Notes: generated from the sequence alone by a model not told the origin. A DNA stretch of 64,000 nucleotides from Mesostigma viride (GCA_009746045.1 RPFO01000165.1:4496685-4560684); one strand, 5' to 3'. Shown: positions 56,501-61,880, numbered from the stretch's first letter. Numbers and translations: made by a program.

Positions 56501-59500
56501 ACTAGATGAAGTAACAACAATATTATCAATTAGAACTGAACTCTTGGAAACCGGGGCTTTGAGACAGGCATGTTAGCGCCATGTCTAGAAGTTGTTCTTG
56601 ATGACTCCAGGTGCCACGGTGGGGGGAATTCTTTGAAATTATGACTGCCAGATAGTAGTATTTGTACAGAGAATGCATTGTACATTGCACGCAAAGAATG
56701 GAATCGCTTTATGCTTTCGACGACAGCGATTCTGAGATGCCTGGGCGAAGATTTGCGAAAGACATGTTGCAATGTTGAAGTGCATACCTGTCCGAGACTT
56801 ACTGTGGCCTCCCAACAATTAGCATATAATGACCTGCAGTGCATGATAGCAGAGTATTCTGTATGGGCACTCATGACGTGGCCTGGCACCTTAGTCTTTT
56901 TCACTTACCGTAATGAGATATACATATGTGCATGCCTTTCCCAACCAGCTTCCTTGTTGTCAAATAGAATAACTGTCCTTTATCCCCAGCACCTATGTGG
57001 GTTCCTTATTGCCACAGAATGGGAGGACTCCTCTGCATGTTGCGTCGCTATCTGGCCATCTAGACATCGTCCAGCACCTGCTCGCAAACGGGGCGGATAG
57101 GCATGCCAAGGACAAGGTCTGTTCCTCCCCAACGCTCAACATTGCTGTATCTGCACTTAATTCTCCAAAGCCATGTATGCCAGGGACAAGGTCTGTTCCT
57201 ATCCTTCATCCCCGATGATCAACTAGAAACTACGTGAGCGACCCCTTAGGGGGGCGGTCGGATAGCTTCTGGGATGTACACGTGCTCTTCTCCATGAGTA
57301 CATGCTTCCTATGTATCCCTCGAGCTTGTGACCTGACGATCCATAGAGAGGAGGGCAAAGAGGGTAGAAATGCAGCGTCCAGCCTGTAGGATTTCTGCCT
57401 TTGTTTGTTGTGTGTTGTAGGATTTCTGCCTTTGCAACACGGCCATTCTCCGCGATAGATATTTCCAGGTAAGTGGGTGACTCGGACAACTCTGCGACAG
57501 ATATTTGAATTATGTTGCCAGACCGTGAACAAGGAGGATGAGGATATATGGCCGATATATGGCCACGCACTGAACAAGGAGGATGAAAGATGTAGCTGGC
57601 CAATACTGCGAGTTGTTGTACTGATGAGAGGACTGCTCTTGTACGGCTGCATCCAACACCAACGTTATGCCATGATTGGCAAATACGGCATCAACGCGTT
57701 GCAAGGGATGGCAGTTTAATGGCTAAACAAGCTTCAATGACAACGGTTTCAAGATCTGCCATTTCATCTGCCCGCCATTTCATATCCTGGCAGGCCGCAT
57801 CGTGGTGTGTAGCGACTACGATAGGAGTTCTATTAACCGTGGAACTCCAGGGTAACCAGACTCTTTATTAAAACAATGAGCGGAGCACATACAAAAGGCA
57901 GGCCACATCCCGGCCGCCGATGCTCATGGGAACACTTATTGCTTGGCAAAGGCTAGCCTTACCCCCCCAAAACGCAGGGAGGGTGGGCAGGAAAAGAAAA
58001 GAGGCCGACCTTAGCTAGTTGGGTTTGTTTTTGTCCTTTTTTGCGTGTCATGCGGCCTTGGCCCGGACGGCATTTTTTTCGCCACGCAAATGCTGCGTCT
58101 GAACAAATGACGCAATGTGGCGTTCTAATTGCCGGCAGCTTACGTAAGGCTGCCGGTGGCTATAAGGTCACATATTGCGTGAGAGAAAGAATCAAGATCT
58201 AGTCAATCACTACGCCATTAGCCAAGAAACCTAGACAGTGGCAGGTTTATATCTCAACGTAGCTCCTGCCACCTGGCCAAGAAAAACTGGCCAAAGCTTT
58301 GGCCACGACTGATCCGGATCAGGCCGCACCGGCCTCAAAAGGTATGTCACGTGAACCCTATAACCTAGCCATAGCGGCTACCCTTCCATCTCACTGTAGA
58401 GAAACTATGTTCAGAGAACCACAATTAGGCTTCTTGCCTGTGGGCCTGTGCCAGAGAATGTTTGCCTTTTAGTTCCGCTGAAACCTTCTGTAGCTGCTTC
58501 TGTACATTCATCTTTTGCGCTCTGTTCACAGTATCATGCCAGCGGAACCGCTTACATATAGCGCTCGGTCGGCTGTCTGGATGCAGGATACCAGCGATAC
58601 GCCGCTCTTCTTGGCAGCATCCTGCGGCCACCTCGACATCGTTCGGCACCTCATCTGGAACGGCGCCGACATATGTGACAGGAATTTGGTATGGTTTTCT
58701 TTCAGATAGGGCACTAGCATCGCTATTGTGGCTATGTAATGGGTAGTAGGTATCTGTCCTTTTTTTCCGCACCAAGGGCTGGTACCATGAGCATGCAGAT
58801 TCAGCGGGCTTTGTCAGTATTCTTTCTACTTGGACGGCCCATAAATCGCTTTCTCTCTAGTGTGTGTGGTTCCTTTCGTATGTCACAAGGTTACTGTGCA
58901 TTGCAGGAATCACTTACTGTATCATAGACGCTGTCGTGGCCATTCTTGTTTAGTGACATGCATGGGTATCTTATGAGGTGGTAAAACGGATCATCACCGT
59001 GCTTGGTAAAACGGATCATGACTATTCTTGGTTGGAAACGAAGGTCTCGGTGCACCTGCATGTGAAGAGAGCAGAAGCTCATTTCACTTGGCGCAAATAT
59101 ACAGTTCCTTTGTAGTTTATATTAATAAATATGTATAAATTAATAAATATTGATATACATTTCCTTTGTAGTTCACTGTGCAGGGGGGTTGCTTGGCCCT
59201 TTGCTGGGAACACGATGCACAGGATGAGTGCTCTGTCACTGCGTTGATTTTTTCCCCCACATGTGTGGGCAGCATCTGCCTGTGCTGTCTGTGCATGCAT
59301 GCAATGTAGTGGCTGAGATTATTTCTTGTAGGTCTGTATCAGAACTCCTTTTTTTCTGACGAGCTTACACATTTGCATTCCTGATGTGAATTTGATGGAA
59401 TCGTGCTTGCTGCGTGCAGAACGCAGATACGCCACTGACGTATGCGGCCTTTCATGGCTGCCTGGAGGTCGTCAAATATCTGATCGGGATCCGCGCAAAT

Positions 59501-61555
59501 GTGAACGCCAGGGATAAGGTCCGTTTGGGAGGACATCCATTTCTTTTCCTACAATGCAAAATTTTCTTTATTAGAGACAGCATCTGCCCACATTATCTGT
59601 CGTCTTGCTTTCTTAGAGACAGCATCTGCCCTCATTATCTGTCGTCTTGCTTTATTAGAGACAGCATCTGCCCTCATTATCTGTCGTCTTGCTTTATTAG
59701 AGACAGCATCTGCCCGCATTATCTGTCGTCTTGCTTTATTAGAGACAGCATCTGCCCTCATTATCTGTCGTCTTGCCATGAAATGCTGGCTGTGGATCAG
59801 ACAGTGTGGCAATCTCAGTCTGTAGGAGGATGGAACTAACAAAGGCTGAGTTCATCAGCACGGCTCATCCGTTTGCTCGACAGGTGGCACCCACCACCTA
59901 GGCAGCGCCGTTCTGGGAGGACAGCCGACGAAGTACGCGACGAGATTGATAATTGGGTTGCGGTTGGGCTATGGATTTTACATAGCATTTATTTTATACT
60001 TCGTACTTGTGAATTTTGGATTAGCTTGCTGCTTGTGACACTCCAAATAGCGCTATAACTGATGGCAAGGACCCTGACACACTGTCTCGTGCGTGCTCTG
60101 GTGTCTGGTGGTTCTGATGGCAAGATGTTTCAGCTTTCTACACGTGCACTGTCTCGAAAGGTTTCCTAACAAATCTACAAAAGTATCCTGTCCAAGCCTT
60201 GGTCCAGGGACAAATGGCTCTCAAAGAGCGCTAGCAGCATTAGTCATGTTAGGAAGGACCCCTAAGGCCGTGGGAGCGCCACATTTTACGCGCTATATGT
60301 GGTCGCCACAGTGACACAGACTGTGGATCGAGCCCGTAGTTGAGCCACTAGATTGACAGGTCATCGTTAGATAACTCTTCTTCCCACCATCCAGCCCCCA
60401 CCGTCACACATGGTGGTGAGAATTTATGCTCCGTGACTGAAACATGACATTTTGATTCCATTGGAACCAATATGGGTCTAACAGTATATGATAGGCTGTG
60501 GGAATAGCATGTGAAAGACTTGCCAACGGTGCCACTAGATAGCTGCTGCTCATCCTGACAGGCTGCTCTTGATGCCGTGGACGCATTCCACCTGCTTCTT
60601 CCTCTATCTAATCTCACCTGCTTCTTCCTCTACCTAATCTCACCTGCTTCTTCCTCTACCTAATCTCACCTGCTTCTTCCTCTACCTAATCTCACCTGCT
60701 TCCTCCTCTATCTAATCTCACCTGCTTAGTACCTCCTCTATCTAATCTCACCTGCTTCTTCCTCTACCGAATCTCACCTGCTTCTTCCTCTATCGAATCT
60801 CACCTGCTTCTTCCTCTATCGAATCTCACCTGCTTCTTCCTCTATCGAATCTCACCTGCTTCTTCCTCTACCTAATCTCACCTGCTTCCTCCGCTATCTA
60901 ATCTCACCTGCTTCTTCCTCTATCGAATCTCACCTGCTTCTTCCTCTACCTAATCTCACCTGCTTCTTCCTCTACCTAATCTCACCTGCTTCCTCCTCTA
61001 TCTAATCTCGCCTGCTACCTCCTCTATCTAATCTCACCTGCTTCTTCCTCTACCTAATCTCACCTGCTTCTTCCTCTATCGAATCTCACCTGCTTCTTCC
61101 TCTATCGAATCTCACCTGCTTCTTCCTCTATCGAATCTCACCTGCTTCTTCCTCTACCTAATCTCACCTGCTTCCTCCGCTATCTAATCTCACCTGCTTC
61201 TTCCTCTATCGAATCTCACCTGCTTCTTCCTCTCACCAGGACATAGCCAGGGCACTAATGTCTCGTGTATCTTAGCCAGAGTATAGTGCCCTAGTGTATC
61301 TTGTATCCTTCCCTTGGGACAACCTATACAAAGAGTGTAGACCATCTCATGCATAGCTCGCAACGTTTTTCGGTGCAAAACAAGGGTGGTGCATACCTGA
61401 GCATCTGTCATGGTGCTGCTTGCTGTGGTTTACACCGCCCCCCTGCATTACAGTGGAACTCCAACGCCTTGCTTCTTGCTGCCGGGGGAGGCTACATGGA
61501 CGTGGTCAAGTACCTGGTGGAGGAAGGGAAGATGAGCGTCTATGATAGGGACAAA
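32502..61555 (+). CDS. Ankyrin-repeat gene with coiled-coil exons, plus strand (exons listed separately)
   Basis: Up to five N-terminal exons, three of them clearly coiled coil, are followed by fifteen ankyrin exons, one repeat each, over about 29 kb. Twelve ankyrin exons encode one 33-residue repeat, including the first (266/365), which borrows one base across a shifted intron; four of the fifteen have 34 residues (37062, 38138, 58587 and 61454) and the first is 100 bp. Introns range from 0.4 to 7.5 kb and carry the Copia element, foldbacks and minisatellites. Except for the third coiled-coil/first ankyrin junction, all introns are phase 0. No terminal exon is seen, so the gene may continue beyond the window, or may be two genes: gaps at 40957-48463 and 49286-54479 are the longest. 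The product would be a long helical scaffold with protein-binding repeats. No catalytic domain or membrane segment is visible. Confidence 0.7.
32787..32837 (+). CDS. Candidate short coiled-coil exon
   Basis: After GCCCAG the frame reads ELVRVERRLAEISGKLD, a heptad-like helix, before GTGTGC. Both ends are phase 0. The donor is weak, and a second GT lies 20 bases on. Confidence 0.3.
33007..33252 (+). CDS. Coiled-coil exon 1 (plus gene)
   Basis: Eighty-two residues follow GGAATGCAG: AEADALRTPVEFWKAQARCS, later LTSVATVEQALADKGAPLGE and VVELECQLRATEASLKEVSQ then RKDE, with donor GTGAGC. It is related to the minus-gene exon at 29587-29775. The open frame extends upstream to 32812, so the acceptor could lie farther left; this one is chosen for phase. 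Confidence 0.6.
33750..34712. repeat. 25-bp tandem repeat, about 38 copies, in an intron
   Basis: The unit is ATTCATCATAGTTCTAATAC plus TCTGG, with variants CGTTATAG, CATGGTAG and CATCATCG. It fills nearly the whole intron between the first and second coiled-coil exons and stops about 35 bp before the next acceptor. Confidence 0.95.
34749..34937 (+). CDS. Coiled-coil exon 2 (plus gene)
   Basis: Sixty-three residues after ACTCAGCAG: VSEALRIKAEELQRSEARAA, IAEQALVDRGAELWDRHAKL, AELERQLEEARGSLKEVMQK and KDE, donor GTGAGC. EQALxDxGA repeats the same motif as coiled-coil exon 1, so the two are duplicates. Confidence 0.75.
35637..35791 (+). CDS. Coiled-coil exon 3 (plus gene), shifted donor
   Basis: Starts MSETLRTTTEQLQLSQSAAA after TTACTCCAG and ends ELQSAMATVKELLEKKD plus two bases. 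The sequence is GATGAGTCGG, so no GT follows GATGAG; the first usable donor is GA/GTCGGG, giving phase 2. The next exon has an acceptor that supplies the missing base. Confidence 0.55.
36266..36365 (+). CDS. Ankyrin exon 1 (plus gene)
   Basis: After GTGCAGGAG the exon begins with one base that completes a Glu codon with the previous exon, then EIPCMLHGACREGRLDEVKL and LVAVGATLTAENK before GTGCAT. Starting instead after the earlier GCAG puts a stop in frame. It is the most diverged ankyrin repeat of the gene. Confidence 0.55.
37062..37163 (+). CDS. Ankyrin exon 2 (plus gene), 34-residue type
   Basis: KGRNALHVAAAGGHLEVVKY, then LVDDKGMSVDIKDE. Acceptor TGCAACAG, donor GTGGGT. The donor and last codons resemble the start of the 53-bp array that follows at once. 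Confidence 0.8.
37164..37475 (+). repeat. 53-bp tandem repeat, six copies plus a decayed one, starting at a 5' splice site
   Basis: GTGGGTGATG starts at 37164, 37210, 37263, 37316, 37369 and 37422 (first unit 46 bp, then 53 bp). From the second unit on each copy is preceded by GCCAAGGACAAG, which resembles the 3' end of an ankyrin exon (AKDK), so each unit offers a possible donor. A seventh copy decays near 37475. Confidence 0.95.
37707..37805 (+). CDS. Ankyrin exon 3 (plus gene)
   Basis: SGSNASDLAAWNGHLEVVKY, then MADKWDSCHDKDG, donor GTACGT. The TPLH motif is lost (ASDL). Acceptor GCGAGGCAG. Confidence 0.7.
38138..38239 (+). CDS. Ankyrin exon 4 (plus gene), 34-residue type
   Basis: DGGNALHCAAGGGHLELVKY, then LVEERGMDVDAKDR. 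Acceptor GCGAAACAG, donor GTAAGC. Confidence 0.8.
38330..38530 (-). repeat. Possible tRNA-derived SINE
   Basis: The minus strand contains GGTTCAATTCC (about 38473-38483), which fits the pol III B box, and GTGGCTATTCAGACTAGG upstream, which weakly resembles an A box. The spacing is plausible, but no full cloverleaf forms and no second copy is seen in this window. Confidence 0.25.
38565..38601. repeat. Short perfect hairpin
   Basis: TAGTGTGGCTATGTC, a 7-base loop and GACATAGCCACACTA. The inner motif (ACATAGCC) also occurs just upstream near 38518. It lies in an intron. Confidence 0.8.
38800..38898 (+). CDS. Ankyrin exon 5 (plus gene)
   Basis: KEKTPLHQASWNGHVDVVQH, then LLASSADKDAKDK. Acceptor GTGCCTTGCAG, donor GTACAC. 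This is the 33-residue type with the QHLLAS signature shared by the 54-57 kb exons. Confidence 0.8.
39180..39440. repeat. C-rich low-complexity tract in an intron
   Basis: Imperfect repeats of CACCATGCCCCCACC and CCCGCAGCGATG. The minus strand has many G runs and could form quadruplexes. Open frames across it (Pro-rich on plus, Gly/Trp-rich on minus) are composition artefacts. Confidence 0.85.
40005..40440. repeat. Two adjacent minisatellites in an intron
   Basis: First about three copies of a 25-bp unit with TTTTAGTGAGCTGTGTGTTG (to about 40080). Then nine copies of a 39-44-bp unit starting GGCTGCCTAGATAACACCGG and ending CATTAACTACGAATAGTA. Confidence 0.92.
40858..40956 (+). CDS. Ankyrin exon 6 (plus gene)
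   Basis: NECTALHHASMAGHLEVVKH, then LLASGVNREAKTK. Acceptor GCTGTGTGCAG, donor GTCCGT. The intron that follows (7.5 kb) contains the Copia element. Confidence 0.8.
41110..41245 (+). repeat. Dispersed repeat shared with 27575-27690
   Basis: Contains TGATGCATGCAAAGCAAAGC and AAGGCCAGAAATAGATTTAA. Same orientation as the other copy. Confidence 0.65.
41636..42637 (+). pseudogene. Inverted copy of the Copia gag region
   Basis: About 1 kb reads in the opposite direction to the Copia element and matches its gag at 46491-47491 (position sum about 89128). Blocks seen: PMARGARAEAETDAIVLTGG, VSGDPVRSTLAFERLLEDTS, LANGVMTDSSIQGLAPFLTK, CPRCHGTGQDRKNC and KCHQPGHKARFC. Relative to the minus copy one base is missing just before the zinc knuckle, and an extra stop lies at about 41849. 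Both copies share the same TAG at 41983-41985 (47144-47146 in the other), so gag had already decayed before it was copied. Confidence 0.85.
42639..43270 (-). pseudogene. Copia ribonuclease H domain
   Basis: The minus strand reads SIVAWYSRLHRRVFVGSDTP with EARAYCALTLCWILR, then IWTDSQAVVDFIENPCARTR, DIDFLRVIKEY and QYVAGESNYSNALTKL, the standard order of Copia RNase H. The acidic residues of E.ra and WTDS are present. Just upstream YIQATPGLALHGVDWDKQIE with LVSYCDSLLDAQ gives the first Asp region. The open frame runs on past the natural end into the inverted gag copy. Confidence 0.8.
43215..44240 (-). pseudogene. Copia reverse transcriptase, broken
   Basis: Fragments in order: KWTQAILAAE (start motif, near 44225), VLGFKWTLQMKPVPGTSDKV, FSKVYLDGDPRVTASLWEGT, IIGKPYMRLKKAVDGK, then after a frameshift LLLDKARMVYSDLDPSFFVG, VFVHADDC (the catalytic box, usually YVDD) and PVGKLIFREPGMVVPFMGMN. 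Two in-frame stops occur between 44050 and 44200, and at least one frameshift near 43760. It cannot be active. Confidence 0.8.
44236..45708 (-). pseudogene. Copia integrase C-terminus fused to a retropepsin-like domain
   Basis: One open frame of 490 residues. Residues 1-25 hold GQGILERAVQEFKQAARRK, the end of the integrase core with its catalytic Glu. At about 105-165 lie YSVGDQVWVHDEGSFGKRGQ, WEGPATVEAVDE and LHIPWSRLKPYLP, an SH3-like integrase C-terminal domain. An acidic linker follows (CEDDDDVDDDGDV). At about 315-415 comes CGLLVDTQGQVSIIGAKCIE, then VLGEITLDILGVETPMSVV and ALVGQPFLSLPGVVVSSN, which matches the retropepsin fold (DTGA, flap, hydrophobic-LG-D-FL). The active site reads DTQG instead of DTGA. 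In Copia elements protease normally precedes integrase, so this order is unusual. The frame then runs toward the RT start. Confidence 0.7.
45709..46168 (-). pseudogene. Copia integrase N-terminal and core region, frameshifted
   Basis: From 46168 the minus strand reads SIYGIASRLHTLFGHGTNSF and DCFAHCPVCQ, the HHCC zinc motif, then IVGDVLLWTHLPYFIAMDRY, the start of the catalytic core in which the first Asp appears to be lost (WTHLP). A frameshift follows at about 45850. A second frame carries FACFEGKPGFD toward the core end at 45680. Confidence 0.7.
46106..46366. repeat. 65-bp tandem repeat, four copies, at the integrase 5' end
   Basis: ATGCAAACGAGAAGCGATTC starts at about 46107, 46172, 46237 and 46302; one copy has two substitutions. 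The unit covers the coding sequence of MPMNDGNEKLVSIYG. Since 65 is not a multiple of three, the copies shift frame between gag and integrase. Confidence 0.95.
46446..47719 (-). pseudogene. Copia gag (nucleocapsid-containing) region
   Basis: From about 47560 the minus strand reads THQEHREVHEPLGESYSKSP, PMAHGARAEAETDTIVLTGG, then (after a stop at about 47309) the same blocks as the inverted copy, ending in CGKCHQPGHKARFC, a clean CCHC zinc knuckle, preceded by a second knuckle-like CPRCxGTG. Downstream an open linker (DVVEIDRDRVLQSSAAERPL) leads to integrase with no room for a protease. The TAG at 47144-47146 is shared with the inverted copy. Confidence 0.75.
47720..48463. other. Intron remainder before ankyrin exon 7
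   Basis: No LTR matching the other side of the Copia element is seen here, and no gene. The exon 7 acceptor is CAGCAG, a tandem (NAGNAG) site that could add or drop one Gln. Confidence 0.45.
48464..48562 (+). CDS. Ankyrin exon 7 (plus gene)
   Basis: SGYTALHLASAEGHLEVVKH, then LVSGWSNIEAENE, donor GTCAGT. Gly-Ala of the usual SGAD is replaced by GWSN. Confidence 0.78.
49187..49285 (+). CDS. Ankyrin exon 8 (plus gene)
   Basis: FFHTPLYCASLDGHLSVVQF, then LLASGADMEAIDV, donor GTCAGT. Acceptor TCCTGGGCAG. Confidence 0.78.
50280..50352. repeat. AT-rich palindromic microsatellite
   Basis: Alternating AT runs and TATATTATG repeats, with TTGCAATTAATATATATATA able to pair within itself. Confidence 0.8.
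50482..51339. mobile_element. 858-bp foldback element with nested terminal hairpins
   Basis: Left and right halves are long inverted repeats: about 350 bp on each side pair (for example TCTAGGGCTCTTATT with its complement near 51160, and GTTTCGAACCCGCGCCT near 50806 with GCGCGGGTTCGAAAC near 51001). Each end is itself a hairpin: 50482-50599 starts GTTGAATAGC and ends GCTATTCAAC, and 51216-51339 does the same. TA lies directly outside both ends, which fits a TA target duplication of the Tc1/mariner type. There is no coding sequence, so it is a MITE or Foldback-type element. Confidence 0.85.
51838..52738. repeat. Inverted repeat with arms of about 380 bp and a 145-bp spacer
   Basis: 51838-52216 and 52360-52738 are reverse complements (axis about 52288) with perhaps 10-15% differences. 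Frames in both arms read similar protein-like pieces; the clearest is on plus from about 52380, MPAEFGQLHNDMLQPGAVNI and HTTKEEMGFLGSRVHIFLQQ. They match no family I recognise. Two facing copies of a transposon gene fragment are likely. Confidence 0.75.
53070..53300 (+). CDS. Possible coding fragment, helix-rich, unknown
   Basis: A 76-residue frame contains AENLLLEISRRRDSFNSQKA and DMDQRAANVQAVEAMIIESA, coil-like. A stop lies directly upstream in frame, and no splice signals decide its borders. It lies between the inverted repeat and the coil-rich fragment at 53948 and may belong with it. Confidence 0.3.
   Translation: MATAAGLGSPSSSQTAENLLLEISRRRDSFNSQKADMDQRAANVQAVEAMIIESANRDSQQEAACSRSRMRLLRAD
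53948..54327 (+). CDS. Coiled-coil C-terminal fragment of an unknown protein
   Basis: A frame of about 125 residues ending in TAA (54325-54327): YSSSRSKRRSGGGASAFTEK, LQTLAQYQAQQAETRHERQE, AAIEEKRWTENHNIRAETLV, EEKAARVAKD-like helix (EELEERKAARVAKDARDDKA) and MQTMFNKVFEKFDE. It is highly charged, and a basic SRSKRR stretch could be a nuclear signal. A stop precedes it, so it must be a 3' exon (acceptor AACTAG or upstream) or a truncated piece. It resembles the coiled tails of transposon-associated DNA-binding proteins, but I cannot name a family. It lies inside the ankyrin-gene intron, on the same strand. Confidence 0.5.
54480..54578 (+). CDS. Ankyrin exon 9 (plus gene)
   Basis: DGRTPLHAASQFGRLDIVQH, then LLASGADMHATDQ, donor GTCCGT. 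It belongs with exons 10 and 12 in a closely related group (IVQHLLA). Confidence 0.82.
54975..55073 (+). CDS. Ankyrin exon 10 (plus gene)
   Basis: GEQTPLHYASIYGRLDIVQH, then LLASGADMEAEDK, donor GTGAGT, acceptor TTTGTGCAG. The intron between exons 9 and 10 (0.4 kb) is the shortest of the gene. Confidence 0.82.
55708..55806 (+). CDS. Ankyrin exon 11 (plus gene)
   Basis: DMDRPLALATRNGHLAIVQY, then LVKKGADINASNK, donor GTCTGC. TPLH is changed to RPLA. Confidence 0.78.
55802..55916 (+). repeat. 57-bp tandem duplication across the exon 11 donor site
   Basis: AATAAGGTCTGCTTTCAAA through CTTGATCGTTATCC occurs twice (about 55801-55857 and 55858-55916) with two or three changes. The second copy repeats the last codons of the exon and its GT. 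Confidence 0.92.
56050..56240 (+). repeat. Dispersed element end, copy 3
   Basis: GCCACCCAGGTAG, a GGxTGGCTGGGxAAGGTGGT block and GTGGGCTTCCATTCTAGGGA match 61690-61880 on the same strand and, in reverse, 15480-15654 and 23055-23224. It seems to be the outer end of the element annotated there. Confidence 0.8.
56262..56475. repeat. Irregular 14-20-bp repeats
   Basis: GTGCTAAATAGGCAGTG and shorter forms recur about fourteen times directly after the dispersed element end. Confidence 0.85.
57018..57116 (+). CDS. Ankyrin exon 12 (plus gene)
   Basis: NGRTPLHVASLSGHLDIVQH, then LLANGADRHAKDK, donor GTCTGT, acceptor ATTGCCACAG. Very similar to exon 9 at DNA level (CCTCTGCATG, CATCGTCCAGCACCTGCTCG). 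Confidence 0.82.
57100..57200 (+). repeat. Duplicated 5' splice site of exon 12
   Basis: CATGCCAAGGACAAGGTCTG followed by TTCCT at the exon end recurs at about 57175 as TATGCCAGGGACAAGGTCTG with TTCCT, some 70 bp into the intron. Confidence 0.8.
57838..57965 (-). repeat. Tail of the tyrosine recombinase element, second copy
   Basis: Reverse complement of 16695-16840 (GGAACTCCAGGGTA, AGGCAGGCCACATCCCGGCC, GGGAACACTTATTGCTT). No recombinase reading is found beside it. Confidence 0.8.
58587..58688 (+). CDS. Ankyrin exon 13 (plus gene), 34 residues
   Basis: DTSDTPLFLAASCGHLDIVR, then HLIWNGADICDRNL, donor GTATGG. The extra residue is at the start, unlike the other 34-residue exons, where it is in the second helix region. 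Confidence 0.78.
59420..59518 (+). CDS. Ankyrin exon 14 (plus gene)
   Basis: NADTPLTYAAFHGCLEVVKY, then LIGIRANVNARDK, donor GTCCGT, acceptor CTGCGTGCAG. Confidence 0.8.
59571..59780. repeat. 42-bp tandem repeat, five copies, 50 bp after exon 14
   Basis: The unit is TTAGAGACAGCATCTGCCCT, CATTATCTGTCGTCTTGCTT and TA. The length is a multiple of three and the frame of exon 14 stays open through it, so retained intron would still be translated (RDSICPHYLSSCFI repeats) to 59839. Confidence 0.95.
60590..61236. repeat. 26-bp minisatellite, about 25 copies, with 286-bp higher-order period
   Basis: The unit is CTCACCTGCTTCTTCCTCTA plus CCTAAT. Variants (TCGAAT, CCTAAT, CCGCTATCTAAT, CCTCCTCTATC) follow the same order twice, 286 bp (11 units) apart; for example CCGCTATCTA at 60891 and 61177. 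The plus strand is pyrimidine-rich. The minus strand carries GCAGGTGAGATT in most units, which resembles a 5' splice site. Confidence 0.95.
61454..61555 (+). CDS. Ankyrin exon 15 (plus gene), 34-residue type
   Basis: WNSNALLLAAGGGYMDVVKY, then LVEEGKMSVYDRDK, donor GTATGC, acceptor TGCATTACAG. It resembles exons 2 and 4 far upstream (NALHxAAGGGHLE, LVEE, V-DxKD) more than its neighbours. Confidence 0.8.
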
Positions 61556-61689
61556 GTATGCTGGCGGCTGTTTTGTGCCTGACAGGGGCAGCATGCTCAA
61601 GTGCACTTTGCCCGGCGTAGCACTTGCTTCAACCTGGTGTAGCCTTCCCCTATGTTGCCTCACAAACTCTGGTATGCAATTGCTGAGCT

Positions 61690-61880
61690 ATGCTCATTTT
61701 ATGACTAAGCTGCTGAACTGAGAATACAACGCCATTTAGCACAAAAATGAAGGGGGAAAAATACACGTTTTATTTTCGTGCTGGCACCCGTACCCATGCC
61801 ACCCAGGTAGCGGATGGCTAGGCAAGGTGGTAGCCATAAAAGTTGGGCTTCAATTCTAGGGATGCAGGTTGTTTCTTTTG
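61690..61880 (+). repeat. Dispersed element end, copy 4
   Basis: GCCACCCAGGTAGCGGATGG and TGGGCTTCAATTCTAGGGAT, followed by GCAGGTTGTTTCTTTTGCCT as in the 15.5 and 23.1 kb copies. Similarity to copy 3 starts upstream at TATGCTCATT. Confidence 0.8.
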
